A stretch of DNA of 47,763 nt, from NCBI GenBank assembly GCA_902789175.1, contig CADANF010000025.1, positions 1-47,763 of the forward strand. Direction: 5' to 3'. Each line of letters starts with the position of its first letter. The stretch's first letter is position 1. The position numbers were made by a program, and so were the translations under genes. Shown piece after piece: positions 25,832 through 33,536 of the stretch. The notes beneath the pieces are model-generated. The model saw only the letters and a list, made by a program, of their open reading frames with translations. It had not been told where the DNA came from and searched no databases. Source of the DNA: an uncultured Lachnospiraceae bacterium (GTDB taxonomy: Bacteria; Bacillota; Clostridia; Lachnospirales; Lachnospiraceae).

Positions 25832-26698
25832 ATGGAATTAAAAATAACTGATCTTACGAAAAAATATAATAAGGTAACGGCGCTTAACAGATTTAATTAT
25901 TGTTTTACACCGGGAATATATGGACTTTTAGGGCCAAATGGCGCCGGAAAGTCAACCCTTATGAATCTCATCACTGATAACATTACTCCGACAGAGGGGA
26001 GCATAAGATGGGATGGCGAAGACACAAAAAAGATGGGGAAGAACTATAGGGGTAAAATTGGTTATATGCCACAGCAACAGGGGTATTATTCAGGTTTTTC
26101 AGCTGTGGATTTCCTAAGATATATAGGCAGGCTTAAGGAAATTAGGAAGGAAAAACTGGAAGAAGAAATTGAATTTTGGTTAAAAAAGGTGAATCTTTAT
26201 GAAGTAAGAAACAGAAAATTAGCGGCTCTTTCTGGAGGAATGAGACAAAGAGTGATGCTGGTACAGGCGCTGCTAGGGAGTCCGGAGCTGGTTATATTAG
26301 ATGAGCCTACAGCAGGGCTTGATCCAAAAGAAAGGATCAATATGAGAAATATAATAGCTGAAATATCAGATCAAAAGATAGTGCTTTTAGCAACACACAT
26401 CGTATCGGATATTGATGTTATTGCTGATAAGGTCCTTCTCATAAAGAAAGGCCAGTGTATTAAATCTGACAGTGTGGAAAATCTTATGAAGGAAGTAAAA
26501 GATAAAGCGGGAATAATAGAATGTGAAAGAAAGGACATTCTTAAGCTTCAGGAAAAATACTCCGGAGGAAATATAGTTAGAAAACAAGGGAAGTATTATT
26601 TTAGGAAAATGTTTGAAACACTTCCAGAAGGGTTTAGATTGTCTACGGATGAAATAAGTTTAGAGGATGTATATCTATATTATTTTGAGACAAAATAA
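25832..26698 (+). CDS. ABC transporter ATP-binding protein
   Basis: 288 residues. Walker A is GLLGPNGAGKST, the Q-loop is YMPQQQGYY, the signature is ALSGGMRQRVMLVQA, Walker B is LVILDEPTAGLDP, and the H-loop is LLATHIVSD. A C-terminal extension of about 70 residues follows. It is the motor of the system encoded by the preceding genes. It ends two bases before the convergent ANTAR gene, with no terminator between, so transcripts may overlap. Confidence 0.93.
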   Translation: MELKITDLTKKYNKVTALNRFNYCFTPGIYGLLGPNGAGKSTLMNLITDNITPTEGSIRWDGEDTKKMGKNYRGKIGYMPQQQGYYSGFSAVDFLRYIGRLKEIRKEKLEEEIEFWLKKVNLYEVRNRKLAALSGGMRQRVMLVQALLGSPELVILDEPTAGLDPKERINMRNIIAEISDQKIVLLATHIVSDIDVIADKVLLIKKGQCIKSDSVENLMKEVKDKAGIIECERKDILKLQEKYSGGNIVRKQGKYYFRKMFETLPEGFRLSTDEISLEDVYLYYFETK

Positions 26699-26700
26699 TA

Positions 26701-27288
26701 CTATTCACCATATTTTTGTTTGATGATTTCAGCCACTTCTCCCTTGGAAAGGCTGTGATCCATGGCGTATTTTTCAATATAATGGTGGGCTTCATCCTCA
26801 GACATATGTTCATTTTCGATGAGGAGCCATTTTGCACGGTTTACGAGACGGATTTCCTGCATTTTCGTTTCGAGAGATGTGGTCTTTTTTGCAAGACGTC
26901 TCAGTCTTTCGTGGTAAGCGCACATATCATCAATTGTTTCAAGAACGATGGTTCTAGAGATTGGTTTTGCTACAGTAAGGATTCCGTGGATTGAAACAGC
27001 AGAATAGATTTCCGACTGGATATCATTTTTAACACAAAGGAGAACTACTGTTGTTTTGTTGCTTCCAAGGTCGATTGCTAATCTTTGGGCAGATTCACCA
27101 CAAAGAGGAGAATTGATTATAATAAGATCAAAATTATCAGAGGCCAGATTTCGTCTGGCCTCTGTTTCGTTTGTAGCAACGGAAATTTTGGAAAAACGTT
27201 GTTTTGGTATGATGTTTTTAAATGATGTTGTAAAACCTTCTGATGCTGAAATGATAAGAAGGCTGTATGTATGTTCTAATAATGGCAT
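26701..27288 (-). CDS. nitR: ANTAR-domain RNA-binding antiterminator with a degenerate receiver (NitR-like)
   Basis: 195 residues. Residues 125-195 form a clear ANTAR domain (KMQEIRLVNRAKWLLIENEHMSEDEAHHYIEKYA then KGEVAEIIKQKY), which binds hexaloop hairpins in nascent RNA and prevents termination. Residues 1-120 have a receiver-like fold, but the acidic pair after the first strand is replaced (LLIISASEG) and the phospho-acceptor position is Asn59 (LIIINSP). The conserved Lys remains (VAKPIS). Phosphorylation is therefore unlikely, and control is probably by protein or ligand contact. It is transcribed behind the GlnA-like gene, as in the glnA-nitR arrangement known from Clostridium. Candidate RNA targets are the gltB and glnN leaders in this window. 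Confidence 0.88.
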   Translation of the reverse strand: MPLLEHTYSLLIISASEGFTTSFKNIIPKQRFSKISVATNETEARRNLASDNFDLIIINSPLCGESAQRLAIDLGSNKTTVVLLCVKNDIQSEIYSAVSIHGILTVAKPISRTIVLETIDDMCAYHERLRRLAKKTTSLETKMQEIRLVNRAKWLLIENEHMSEDEAHHYIEKYAMDHSLSKGEVAEIIKQKYGE

Positions 27289-27292
27289 TTAA

Positions 27293-27330
27293 AAAACCTC
27301 ATGCTATCCCGCTGATATTTATTACGGGAT
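27293..27330 (-). promoter_or_regulatory. Hairpin plus U tract between the GlnA-like gene and nitR
   Basis: On the minus strand, ATCCCG and CGGGAT (27306-27330) form a stem with a 13-base loop, then AGCATGAGG and six Ts just before nitR's ATG. GAGG is the likely ribosome site. The stem is short. It could reduce nitR expression relative to the upstream gene or protect an RNA end. Confidence 0.45.
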
Positions 27331-27359
27331 TTATATCTTTACGTAGTTATTTCAATAGT

Positions 27360-28571
27360 TTATTTCTCAAGATAAAGACGTATGATCTCTTCTGGAACGA
27401 TATCCTTTATAAAGAAGCTGTTCTTCATAATGTTCTTTGCAATAGAGATTGTCTCAGGAAGTTTTGTAAGAGATGATACTTCCTGTGAAGTTGCATCCTG
27501 AAGATCAAAACTTACCGGATCCATAGGCTTTGTATTATTCTTTAATCCGTCAAGAGCTGCATAGATCATAAGGGCAAATGTTATATAAGGATTTGCCTGT
27601 GGATCAGGTGATCTAAGGATAATTTTAGGATTTGCAATATCTGTATTCTGGAAGCGGATAAGCTGAGAGCGATTATCCTTTGACCAGGAAATATAGAGTG
27701 GGGCACGGCTGGTACCAAGTCTTCTATATGAATCATCAATAGGATTAAGAAAAGCCATCATTTCAGGTATCTTATCTAAAAGACCTCCAATGATCGGTTC
27801 AGCAGGGAATTCACCTTTAGAATCTCTGGCTGACATGATAACTCTGAAGGCAGAACCAGCTTTATCCTTGAGTGGCTTTGGCGCAAATGAAGCCCAGAGT
27901 CCATTACGGCCGGCAACTGTCTCAACTACATTTTTAAATGTAACTGCATTATCTGCGGCAGTGATAGGGTCTCCATGTATAAAATTAATTGCATGCTGGC
28001 CAGGGCCGATCTCATGATGAGATGAAAGAGGGATGATATCCATCTGCTCTAATGTAAGACAGATCTCACGACGGATATTTTCTCCCTTATCTTCTGGAGC
28101 AATATCAAGATAAGAAGCATTATCATAAGGCTGAAAAGTCTTATTGCCATCATCATCTAATTTAAAAAGATAGAATTCCATCTCTGATCCAAAAGTAAAC
28201 TCTAAGCCACATGCTTTAGCATCACTTACTGCCTTCTTAAGAAGAGATCTGGTGTCGCATTCAAATGGGCGTCCATCAGGATAAGTAAGACTGCAATACA
28301 TTCTTACTACGCGTCCATGTTCAGGTCTCCAAGGTAAAACTGAAAGAGTAGATGGATCTGGATGAAGTAAAAGATCTGATCCTGTTACTTTATGGAAAAC
28401 ATCGATTGCTGTAGCGTCGATTGGAATTCCAAAATTAAATGCTTTCTTTAATTCAGCTGGAAGAATTGAAAGGTTCCTATGAATTCCGTTAACATCAAGG
28501 AATGCAAGACGGATAAACTTTACGTCTTCTTCAGCTACGTATTCTAAAACATCTTCTGCGGTATATGACAT
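27360..28571 (-). CDS. GlnA-like protein lacking key metal ligands (putative glutamine synthetase pseudoenzyme)
   Basis: 403 residues from ATG 28571 (GGGGAG upstream). The in-frame ATG at 28634 has no ribosome site. The whole chain aligns with class I glutamine synthetase, but it is about 40 residues short, mainly in the C-terminal region. Of the six metal ligands, the two Glu of GSEMEF (130, 132) and the Glu of SHHE remain. The Glu of GQHEIDF is Ala (GQHAINF), the His of GSGMHxxxS is Arg (GSAFRVIMS, Arg243), and the Glu of IEVRxxDP is Ile (KIILRSPDP). NRSxLIR is kept. It can hardly work as a normal synthetase, while GlnN in the same window is complete. Its co-transcription with an ANTAR protein suggests a sensor role. 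That role is inference; the substitutions are seen directly. Confidence 0.85.
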   Translation of the reverse strand: MSYTAEDVLEYVAEEDVKFIRLAFLDVNGIHRNLSILPAELKKAFNFGIPIDATAIDVFHKVTGSDLLLHPDPSTLSVLPWRPEHGRVVRMYCSLTYPDGRPFECDTRSLLKKAVSDAKACGLEFTFGSEMEFYLFKLDDDGNKTFQPYDNASYLDIAPEDKGENIRREICLTLEQMDIIPLSSHHEIGPGQHAINFIHGDPITAADNAVTFKNVVETVAGRNGLWASFAPKPLKDKAGSAFRVIMSARDSKGEFPAEPIIGGLLDKIPEMMAFLNPIDDSYRRLGTSRAPLYISWSKDNRSQLIRFQNTDIANPKIILRSPDPQANPYITFALMIYAALDGLKNNTKPMDPVSFDLQDATSQEVSSLTKLPETISIAKNIMKNSFFIKDIVPEEIIRLYLEK

Positions 28572-28658
28572 ATTTGATCTCCCCTGTTTTTTCTTTAATT
28601 TCGGAGAATGCTTAAATTCCGATAAACTAATCATATCAGAAATAAAAAATATGTAGAA

Positions 28659-28687
28659 ATTATATTTTGATGACTAAATAAAGTCAA
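28659..28687 (-). promoter_or_regulatory. Promoter of the GlnA-like/nitR operon with an operator-like palindrome
   Basis: On the minus strand, TTGACT (28687-28682), 17 bases, then TATAAT (28664-28659) is an excellent sigma-A promoter about 90 bases before the ATG. TGACT-N6-AGTCA (28671-28686) overlaps the -35 and spacer, a good place for a repressor. It differs from the GlnR/TnrA box (TGTNAN7TNACA). Confidence 0.7.
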
Positions 28688-28747
28688 GTCAAAGTTGAGT
28701 TCGACATTAAAAAAATTTGCAAAAAGCAAAAAAACTTAATTTTATTC

Positions 28748-28776
28748 TTGACATATCCTGCGAACAGGTATAAATT
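28748..28776 (+). promoter_or_regulatory. gltB: Promoter of gltBD with CCTG-CGAA-CAGG palindrome in the spacer
   Basis: The -35 is TTGACA (28748-28753). The -10 is TAAATT (28771-28776, 17-base spacer), or the overlapping TATAAA at a 15-base spacing. The spacer holds the perfect inverted repeat CCTG-CGAA-CAGG (28757-28768), a possible operator. The start of transcription would fall a few bases before the attenuator. Confidence 0.65.
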
Positions 28777-28788
28777 ATGTTCCATGAC

Positions 28789-28839
28789 AAAAGCAAAGGC
28801 GCTTTTCGGTTTACGGCCGAAGAGCGCCTTTTGTTGTTT
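28789..28839 (+). promoter_or_regulatory. gltB: Attenuator of gltBD: ANTAR-type hexaloop hairpin overlapping an intrinsic terminator
   Basis: AAAAGC-AAAGGC-GCTTTT (28789-28806) forms a 6-bp hairpin with the hexaloop AAAGGC, which has A at position 1 and G at position 4 as ANTAR targets do. The alternative fold is a terminator: GGCGCTTTTCGG (28798-28809) pairs with CCGAAGAGCGCC (28817-28828), followed by TTTTGTTGTTT. The two folds share GGCGCTTTT and cannot coexist. Binding of an ANTAR protein to the first hairpin would let RNA polymerase read into gltB. The same 18-base hairpin occurs before glnN (35859-35876). Confidence 0.8.
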
Positions 28840-28969
28840 ATATGGTATCGCGTTAAGGTAATGCGATGGAGATTGCAGCCATAAAAAGCAAAGTAAGGCT
28901 GATTTTAGCTGTAAAAAAGCAAAGTAATGGCGACTAAAGCCGGATAAAGCAAAAGAAAGGAAAAGCAGT
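28840..28969 (+). other. Remainder of the gltB leader
   Basis: 130 bases after the attenuator without an open frame. It contains CAGCC and GGCTG arms around the repeated segment AAAAAGCAAAGTAA (present twice, near 28882 and 28911), and a third AAAGCAAAAG copy near 28947. AAAGGAAAAG before ATG 28970 is the ribosome site. The repeats recall the AAAGCAAAG core of the attenuator, so this stretch may take part in folding or binding. Confidence 0.4.
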
Positions 28970-31900
28970 ATGGATAAGGAGAAATATCAGCAGTATCTTA
29001 CAGAAGAACATGATGCCTGCGGTATTGGTGCAGTTGTTAATATTGACGGCAGAAAAACAGAGGATGTTTTGGATGATGCCCTCAGCATTGTAGAAAAACT
29101 TGAACATAGAGCAGGTAAGGATGCAACTGGAAAAGTCGGAGACGGAGTTGGAATATTACTTCAGATATGCCATAGCTTTTTCAAGAAGGAAGCAGCTAAA
29201 CAACAAATCGTCCTTGGAGATGAAGGGGATTACGGAATAGGAATGTGTTTCCTGCCTCAGGATAAATTAAAGAGAATGTTTGCCATGCGTATGATGCAGG
29301 TAATAACAGAAAAGAGCGGTCTTAAATTCCTTGGCTGGAGAGAAGTACCTATCACTCCGGAAGTACTTGGAGAGCCTGCACTTTTATGTATGCCACATAT
29401 CGTGCAGTGTTTCATAGGACGCCCTGAAAATGTAGAAAAGGGAAGAGATTTTGATAGACAGCTTTATATTATAAGACGTGAATTTGAGCAGAGCTCGGAC
29501 GATGATGCATATATCTGTTCAATGTCTTCTAGAACAATAGTATATAAGGGAATGTTCCTTGTTAAACAGTTAAGAAAATTCTATACAGATCTTAACTCCG
29601 GCGGCTATAAGTCAGCCATCGGTATCGTACATTCAAGATTCTCAACTAATACGACACCTTCGTGGTACAGAGCTCATCCATATAGAATGATAGCTCATAA
29701 TGGTGAGATCAATACTATAAAGGGTAATGCTGACAGGATGCTGGCTCGTGAAGAGACTATGACATCTCCTCTTATCAAGAGTGATATTGATAAAGTTTAT
29801 CCTGTTATTTCATCAGTTGGTTCAGACTCAGCCATGTTAGATAATACATTGGAATTCCTCTACATGAATGGTATGGATCTTCCTCTTGCAATGATGATCA
29901 CTATTCCTGAACCTTGGAAGCATGATGAGATGATAGATGGAGAAAAGAAAGATTTCTATCACTATTATGCAACAATGATGGAGCCCTGGGACGGCCCTGC
30001 AGCTATCCTTTTCACAGATGGTGAAGTTATGGGAGCAACTCTTGATAGAAATGGCCTTCGTCCATCCCGTTATTATGTAACAGATGACAACAGACTCATC
30101 CTTTCATCAGAAGTCGGTGTTCTTGATATTGATCCTTCTCATATAGTTAAGAAGTCAAGACTTGAGCCAGGTAAGATCCTTCTTGTTGATACGAAGGAAA
30201 AGAGGATAATAACGGATCAGGAATGTAAGGAAAGATATGCAAGAAAGAATCCTTATGGAGAATGGCTGGATCAGAATCTCCTTCATCTTGCTGATCTTAA
30301 GATTCCTAACAAAAAAGTTGAAAATCATGAAGAATCATTAAGACATAAATTATTTAAAGTATTTGGTTATACCTATGAAGATGTAAAAGAAGAGATAGCT
30401 CCAATGGCTATAAATGGTATCGAGCCTACAGTTTCAATGGGTCATGACGTACCACTTGCAGTGCTTTCAAAGAGACATTCATCACTCTTTAGATACTTCC
30501 ATCAGAGATTTGCGCAGGTAACAAATCCTCCGATCGATTCACTTAGAGAAAAGATAGTAACAGATACAACAGTGTATATCGGTTCAGACGGTGATCTCCT
30601 TTTAGAAAAAGGTGATAACTGCAGAGTGCTGGAAGTAAATCACCCAATCCTTACAGGGGTTGACCTTCTTAAGATAAAGGAACTTGATCAGCCTGGATTC
30701 CGTACTGAAACTGTATCAATCCTTTATTATAAGAATACATCTTTAGATAGGGCATTAGATAAGCTTAGCGTAGAAGTAGACAGAGCAGTTTCAGAAGGAA
30801 ATAACATAATAGTACTTTCTGATAAAGGCGTTGATGAGAATCATTTACCAATTCCATCACTTCTTGCAGTCTCATATGTAGAGCAGCATTTAGTAAGAAC
30901 AAAGAAGAGGACAGCGGTATCTCTTATCCTTGAAAGTGGTGAGCCACGAAATGTACATGATATGGCAGCGCTTCTTGGATTTGGTGCAAGAGCCATTTAT
31001 CCATATCTTGCTCATGAATGTATCACTGAGATGATAGACAATGGAATTCTTGATAAGGATTACCATACAGCAATTGAAGACTATAATAATGCACTTCTTT
31101 CAGGTGTTGTTAAGATTGCGGCAAAGATGGGTATTTCAACTATCCAGTCATATCAGTCAGCGAAGATCTTTGAGGCAGTAGGTCTTTCAGAAGAGTTAGT
31201 AGACAAATGTTTCAGCGGTATCGTAAGCCGTGTTGGCGGTATCGGACTTAAGGAAATAAATGAAGATGTAACATATAGACATAATAAGGCTTTTGATCCT
31301 ATGGGACTTTCAGTTGATGATTCTCTTGACAGTGAGGGCTATCATAAGCTTCGCAGCGGCAAGGAGGCAGAAGATCATCTCTATGATCCACGTACTATCC
31401 TTGCCCTCCAGAAGGCTGTAAGAACCAATAGTGACGAGGACTTTAAGGCATATACTGAACTTGTGGATGATGTTAAGCGTCCTCATACTTTAAGAAGTCT
31501 CTTAGAGTTTGTTCCAAATAGAAAGCCTGTTAAGTTAGAGGACGTTGAACCTGTAAGTGAGATCGTTAAGAGATTTAAGACTGGTGCTATGTCTTATGGT
31601 TCTATCTCAAAGGAAGCTCATGAAACATTAGCCATCGCAATGAACAGACTGGGTGGAAAATCCAATACCGGTGAAGGCGGTGAAGATGCAGAGAGATTTG
31701 GAACAGAGAAGAATTCTGCTATAAAGCAGGTAGCTTCAGGAAGATTTGGTGTTACAAGTGCTTATCTTGTCAGTGCAAATGAAATCCAGATCAAGATGGC
31801 ACAGGGGGCTAAACCTGGTGAAGGCGGACATCTTCCAGGAAAGAAGGTTTATCCTTGGGTAGCAAAGACAAGATTTTCAACTCCTGGTGTGTCTCTTATT

Positions 31901-33520
31901 TCACCACCACCTCATCATGACATTTATTCGATCGAAGACTTAGCTCAGCTTATCTATGATCTAAAGAATGCCAATAGAAATGCCGGCATTTCGGTTAAGC
32001 TTGTATCAGAAGCTGGTGTTGGAACTATTGCTTCTGGTGTTGCAAAAGCCGGTGCAGAAGTAATCCTTATTTCAGGTTTTGACGGCGGTACAGGAGCTGC
32101 TCCTGGAAGCAGTGTGCACCATGCCGGACTTCCTTGGGAACTTGGTCTTGCAGAAGCTCATCAGAGCCTTATTGCTAATGGACTTAGAAACAGAGTAAGG
32201 ATTGAGACAGATGGTAAGTTAATGAGTGGAAGAGATGTGGCAGTTGCAGCACTTCTCGGCGCAGAGGAATTTGGTTTTGCTACAGCTCCACTGGTATGTA
32301 TGGGATGTATGATGATGAGAGTATGCTCAAAGGATACATGTCCTGTAGGTATAGCAACTCAGAACGAGAAGCTTCGTAAGTGCTTCAAGGGTACACCTGA
32401 AGCAGTTATGAATTTCATGACTCATATAGCTGAGGAGCTTAGAGAGATCATGGCGTCTCTTGGATTTAAGACTGTTAATGAAATGGTAGGTCACACAGAC
32501 TGTCTTAAGGTAAGAAATGATCTGTCTAGAAAATATATGGAAGAACTTGATCTTTCAGTAATATTAAATCAGGAAACAGCAAATGCGAAGGAGTCACATT
32601 TTGATAGAAATAAGCTCTTTGATTTTGAGCTTGATAAGACTCTTGATGAAAAGATCCTTCTTCCAGAGATGCTTGGCATAAATGGAGATGGAAAGACTAT
32701 TTCATCTAAGAATGCTAAGGAATTAAAGAAACAGGTTGAAGTTAAAGTTTCAAGTACAGACCGTTCATTTGGTACGATCCTTGGATCAGAGATAACAAAG
32801 AGAATGGGATCTTCATTAGAGGAAGATACATATGTAGTAAATGCTGTAGGTGGCGGTGGCCAGTCATTTGGCGCATTTATTCCTAAGGGACTTACTATAA
32901 GACTTACAGGAGACGCAAATGATGGTTTTGGTAAGGGGCTTTCAGGTGGAAAGCTTATTGTTACACCTCCTTCTAATGCGGGATATAAGGCTGATGAAAA
33001 TATCATCATCGGAAATGTAGCTCTCTACGGTGCTACTTCAGGTAAGGCTTATATCACAGGTATTGCAGGTGAGAGATTCTGTGTAAGAAATTCTGGTGCT
33101 ATAGCTGTAAGTGAAGGCTGCGGTGATCACGGACTTGAATATATGACAGGCGGACGTGCAGTCATTTTAGGCCAGACTGGTAAGAACTTTGCTGCCGGTA
33201 TGTCAGGTGGTATTGCTTATGTACTTGATACGGATCACAGTCTTTATAAGAGAATGAATAAGGACCTTGATACTTTAAATCAGGTTACTGATAAGTATGA
33301 TATAGAAGAATTAAAGGGAATACTTACTGATTATCTTAAGGAAACAGGTTCAAAGAAAGCAGAGATGATCCTTAAAGACTTTGATACTTATCTTCCATTA
33401 TTTAAGAAGATCGTTCCTAAGGATTACCAGATAATGATGTCAACTATTGCCAAGTACGAGAATCAGGGACTTACACCGGACAACGCACGTACAGAAGCAT
33501 TTCATGAGATCGCAGGCTAA
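28970..33520 (+). CDS. gltB: Glutamate synthase (GOGAT) large subunit
   Basis: 1516 residues, the usual size. An N-terminal class II glutamine amidotransferase domain is preceded by a short propeptide, with the catalytic Cys in EEHDACGIGAVVN (Cys17 before processing). A central domain follows. The FMN-binding synthase domain (about 850-1220) has GAMSYGSISKEAHETLAIAMNRLGGKSNTGEGGEDAERF, GEGGHLPGKK and GMMMRVCSKDTCPVGIATQ-like [3Fe-4S] cysteines (CMGCMMMRVCSKDTCPVG). The C-terminal glycine-rich beta-helix GXGXG domain follows (GGGGQSFGAF, YMTGGRAVILG). It makes two glutamates from glutamine and 2-oxoglutarate together with GltD, encoded 16 bases downstream. Expression is controlled by the attenuator at 28789-28839. 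Confidence 0.98.
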   Translation: MDKEKYQQYLTEEHDACGIGAVVNIDGRKTEDVLDDALSIVEKLEHRAGKDATGKVGDGVGILLQICHSFFKKEAAKQQIVLGDEGDYGIGMCFLPQDKLKRMFAMRMMQVITEKSGLKFLGWREVPITPEVLGEPALLCMPHIVQCFIGRPENVEKGRDFDRQLYIIRREFEQSSDDDAYICSMSSRTIVYKGMFLVKQLRKFYTDLNSGGYKSAIGIVHSRFSTNTTPSWYRAHPYRMIAHNGEINTIKGNADRMLAREETMTSPLIKSDIDKVYPVISSVGSDSAMLDNTLEFLYMNGMDLPLAMMITIPEPWKHDEMIDGEKKDFYHYYATMMEPWDGPAAILFTDGEVMGATLDRNGLRPSRYYVTDDNRLILSSEVGVLDIDPSHIVKKSRLEPGKILLVDTKEKRIITDQECKERYARKNPYGEWLDQNLLHLADLKIPNKKVENHEESLRHKLFKVFGYTYEDVKEEIAPMAINGIEPTVSMGHDVPLAVLSKRHSSLFRYFHQRFAQVTNPPIDSLREKIVTDTTVYIGSDGDLLLEKGDNCRVLEVNHPILTGVDLLKIKELDQPGFRTETVSILYYKNTSLDRALDKLSVEVDRAVSEGNNIIVLSDKGVDENHLPIPSLLAVSYVEQHLVRTKKRTAVSLILESGEPRNVHDMAALLGFGARAIYPYLAHECITEMIDNGILDKDYHTAIEDYNNALLSGVVKIAAKMGISTIQSYQSAKIFEAVGLSEELVDKCFSGIVSRVGGIGLKEINEDVTYRHNKAFDPMGLSVDDSLDSEGYHKLRSGKEAEDHLYDPRTILALQKAVRTNSDEDFKAYTELVDDVKRPHTLRSLLEFVPNRKPVKLEDVEPVSEIVKRFKTGAMSYGSISKEAHETLAIAMNRLGGKSNTGEGGEDAERFGTEKNSAIKQVASGRFGVTSAYLVSANEIQIKMAQGAKPGEGGHLPGKKVYPWVAKTRFSTPGVSLISPPPHHDIYSIEDLAQLIYDLKNANRNAGISVKLVSEAGVGTIASGVAKAGAEVILISGFDGGTGAAPGSSVHHAGLPWELGLAEAHQSLIANGLRNRVRIETDGKLMSGRDVAVAALLGAEEFGFATAPLVCMGCMMMRVCSKDTCPVGIATQNEKLRKCFKGTPEAVMNFMTHIAEELREIMASLGFKTVNEMVGHTDCLKVRNDLSRKYMEELDLSVILNQETANAKESHFDRNKLFDFELDKTLDEKILLPEMLGINGDGKTISSKNAKELKKQVEVKVSSTDRSFGTILGSEITKRMGSSLEEDTYVVNAVGGGGQSFGAFIPKGLTIRLTGDANDGFGKGLSGGKLIVTPPSNAGYKADENIIIGNVALYGATSGKAYITGIAGERFCVRNSGAIAVSEGCGDHGLEYMTGGRAVILGQTGKNFAAGMSGGIAYVLDTDHSLYKRMNKDLDTLNQVTDKYDIEELKGILTDYLKETGSKKAEMILKDFDTYLPLFKKIVPKDYQIMMSTIAKYENQGLTPDNARTEAFHEIAG

Positions 33521-33536
33521 GGAGGGCTAAAAAGAA

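Noticed and set aside
22284-26698. Lactococcin-972-type bacteriocin operon
   Set aside because: The gene order is reminiscent, but the secreted protein lacks the family's Trp/Gly pattern and the large membrane protein cannot be assigned to that immunity family by eye.
28572-28634. 21-residue N-terminal extension of the GlnA-like protein
   Set aside because: No ribosome site precedes it. The internal ATG has GGGGAG and gives the standard GS N-terminus.
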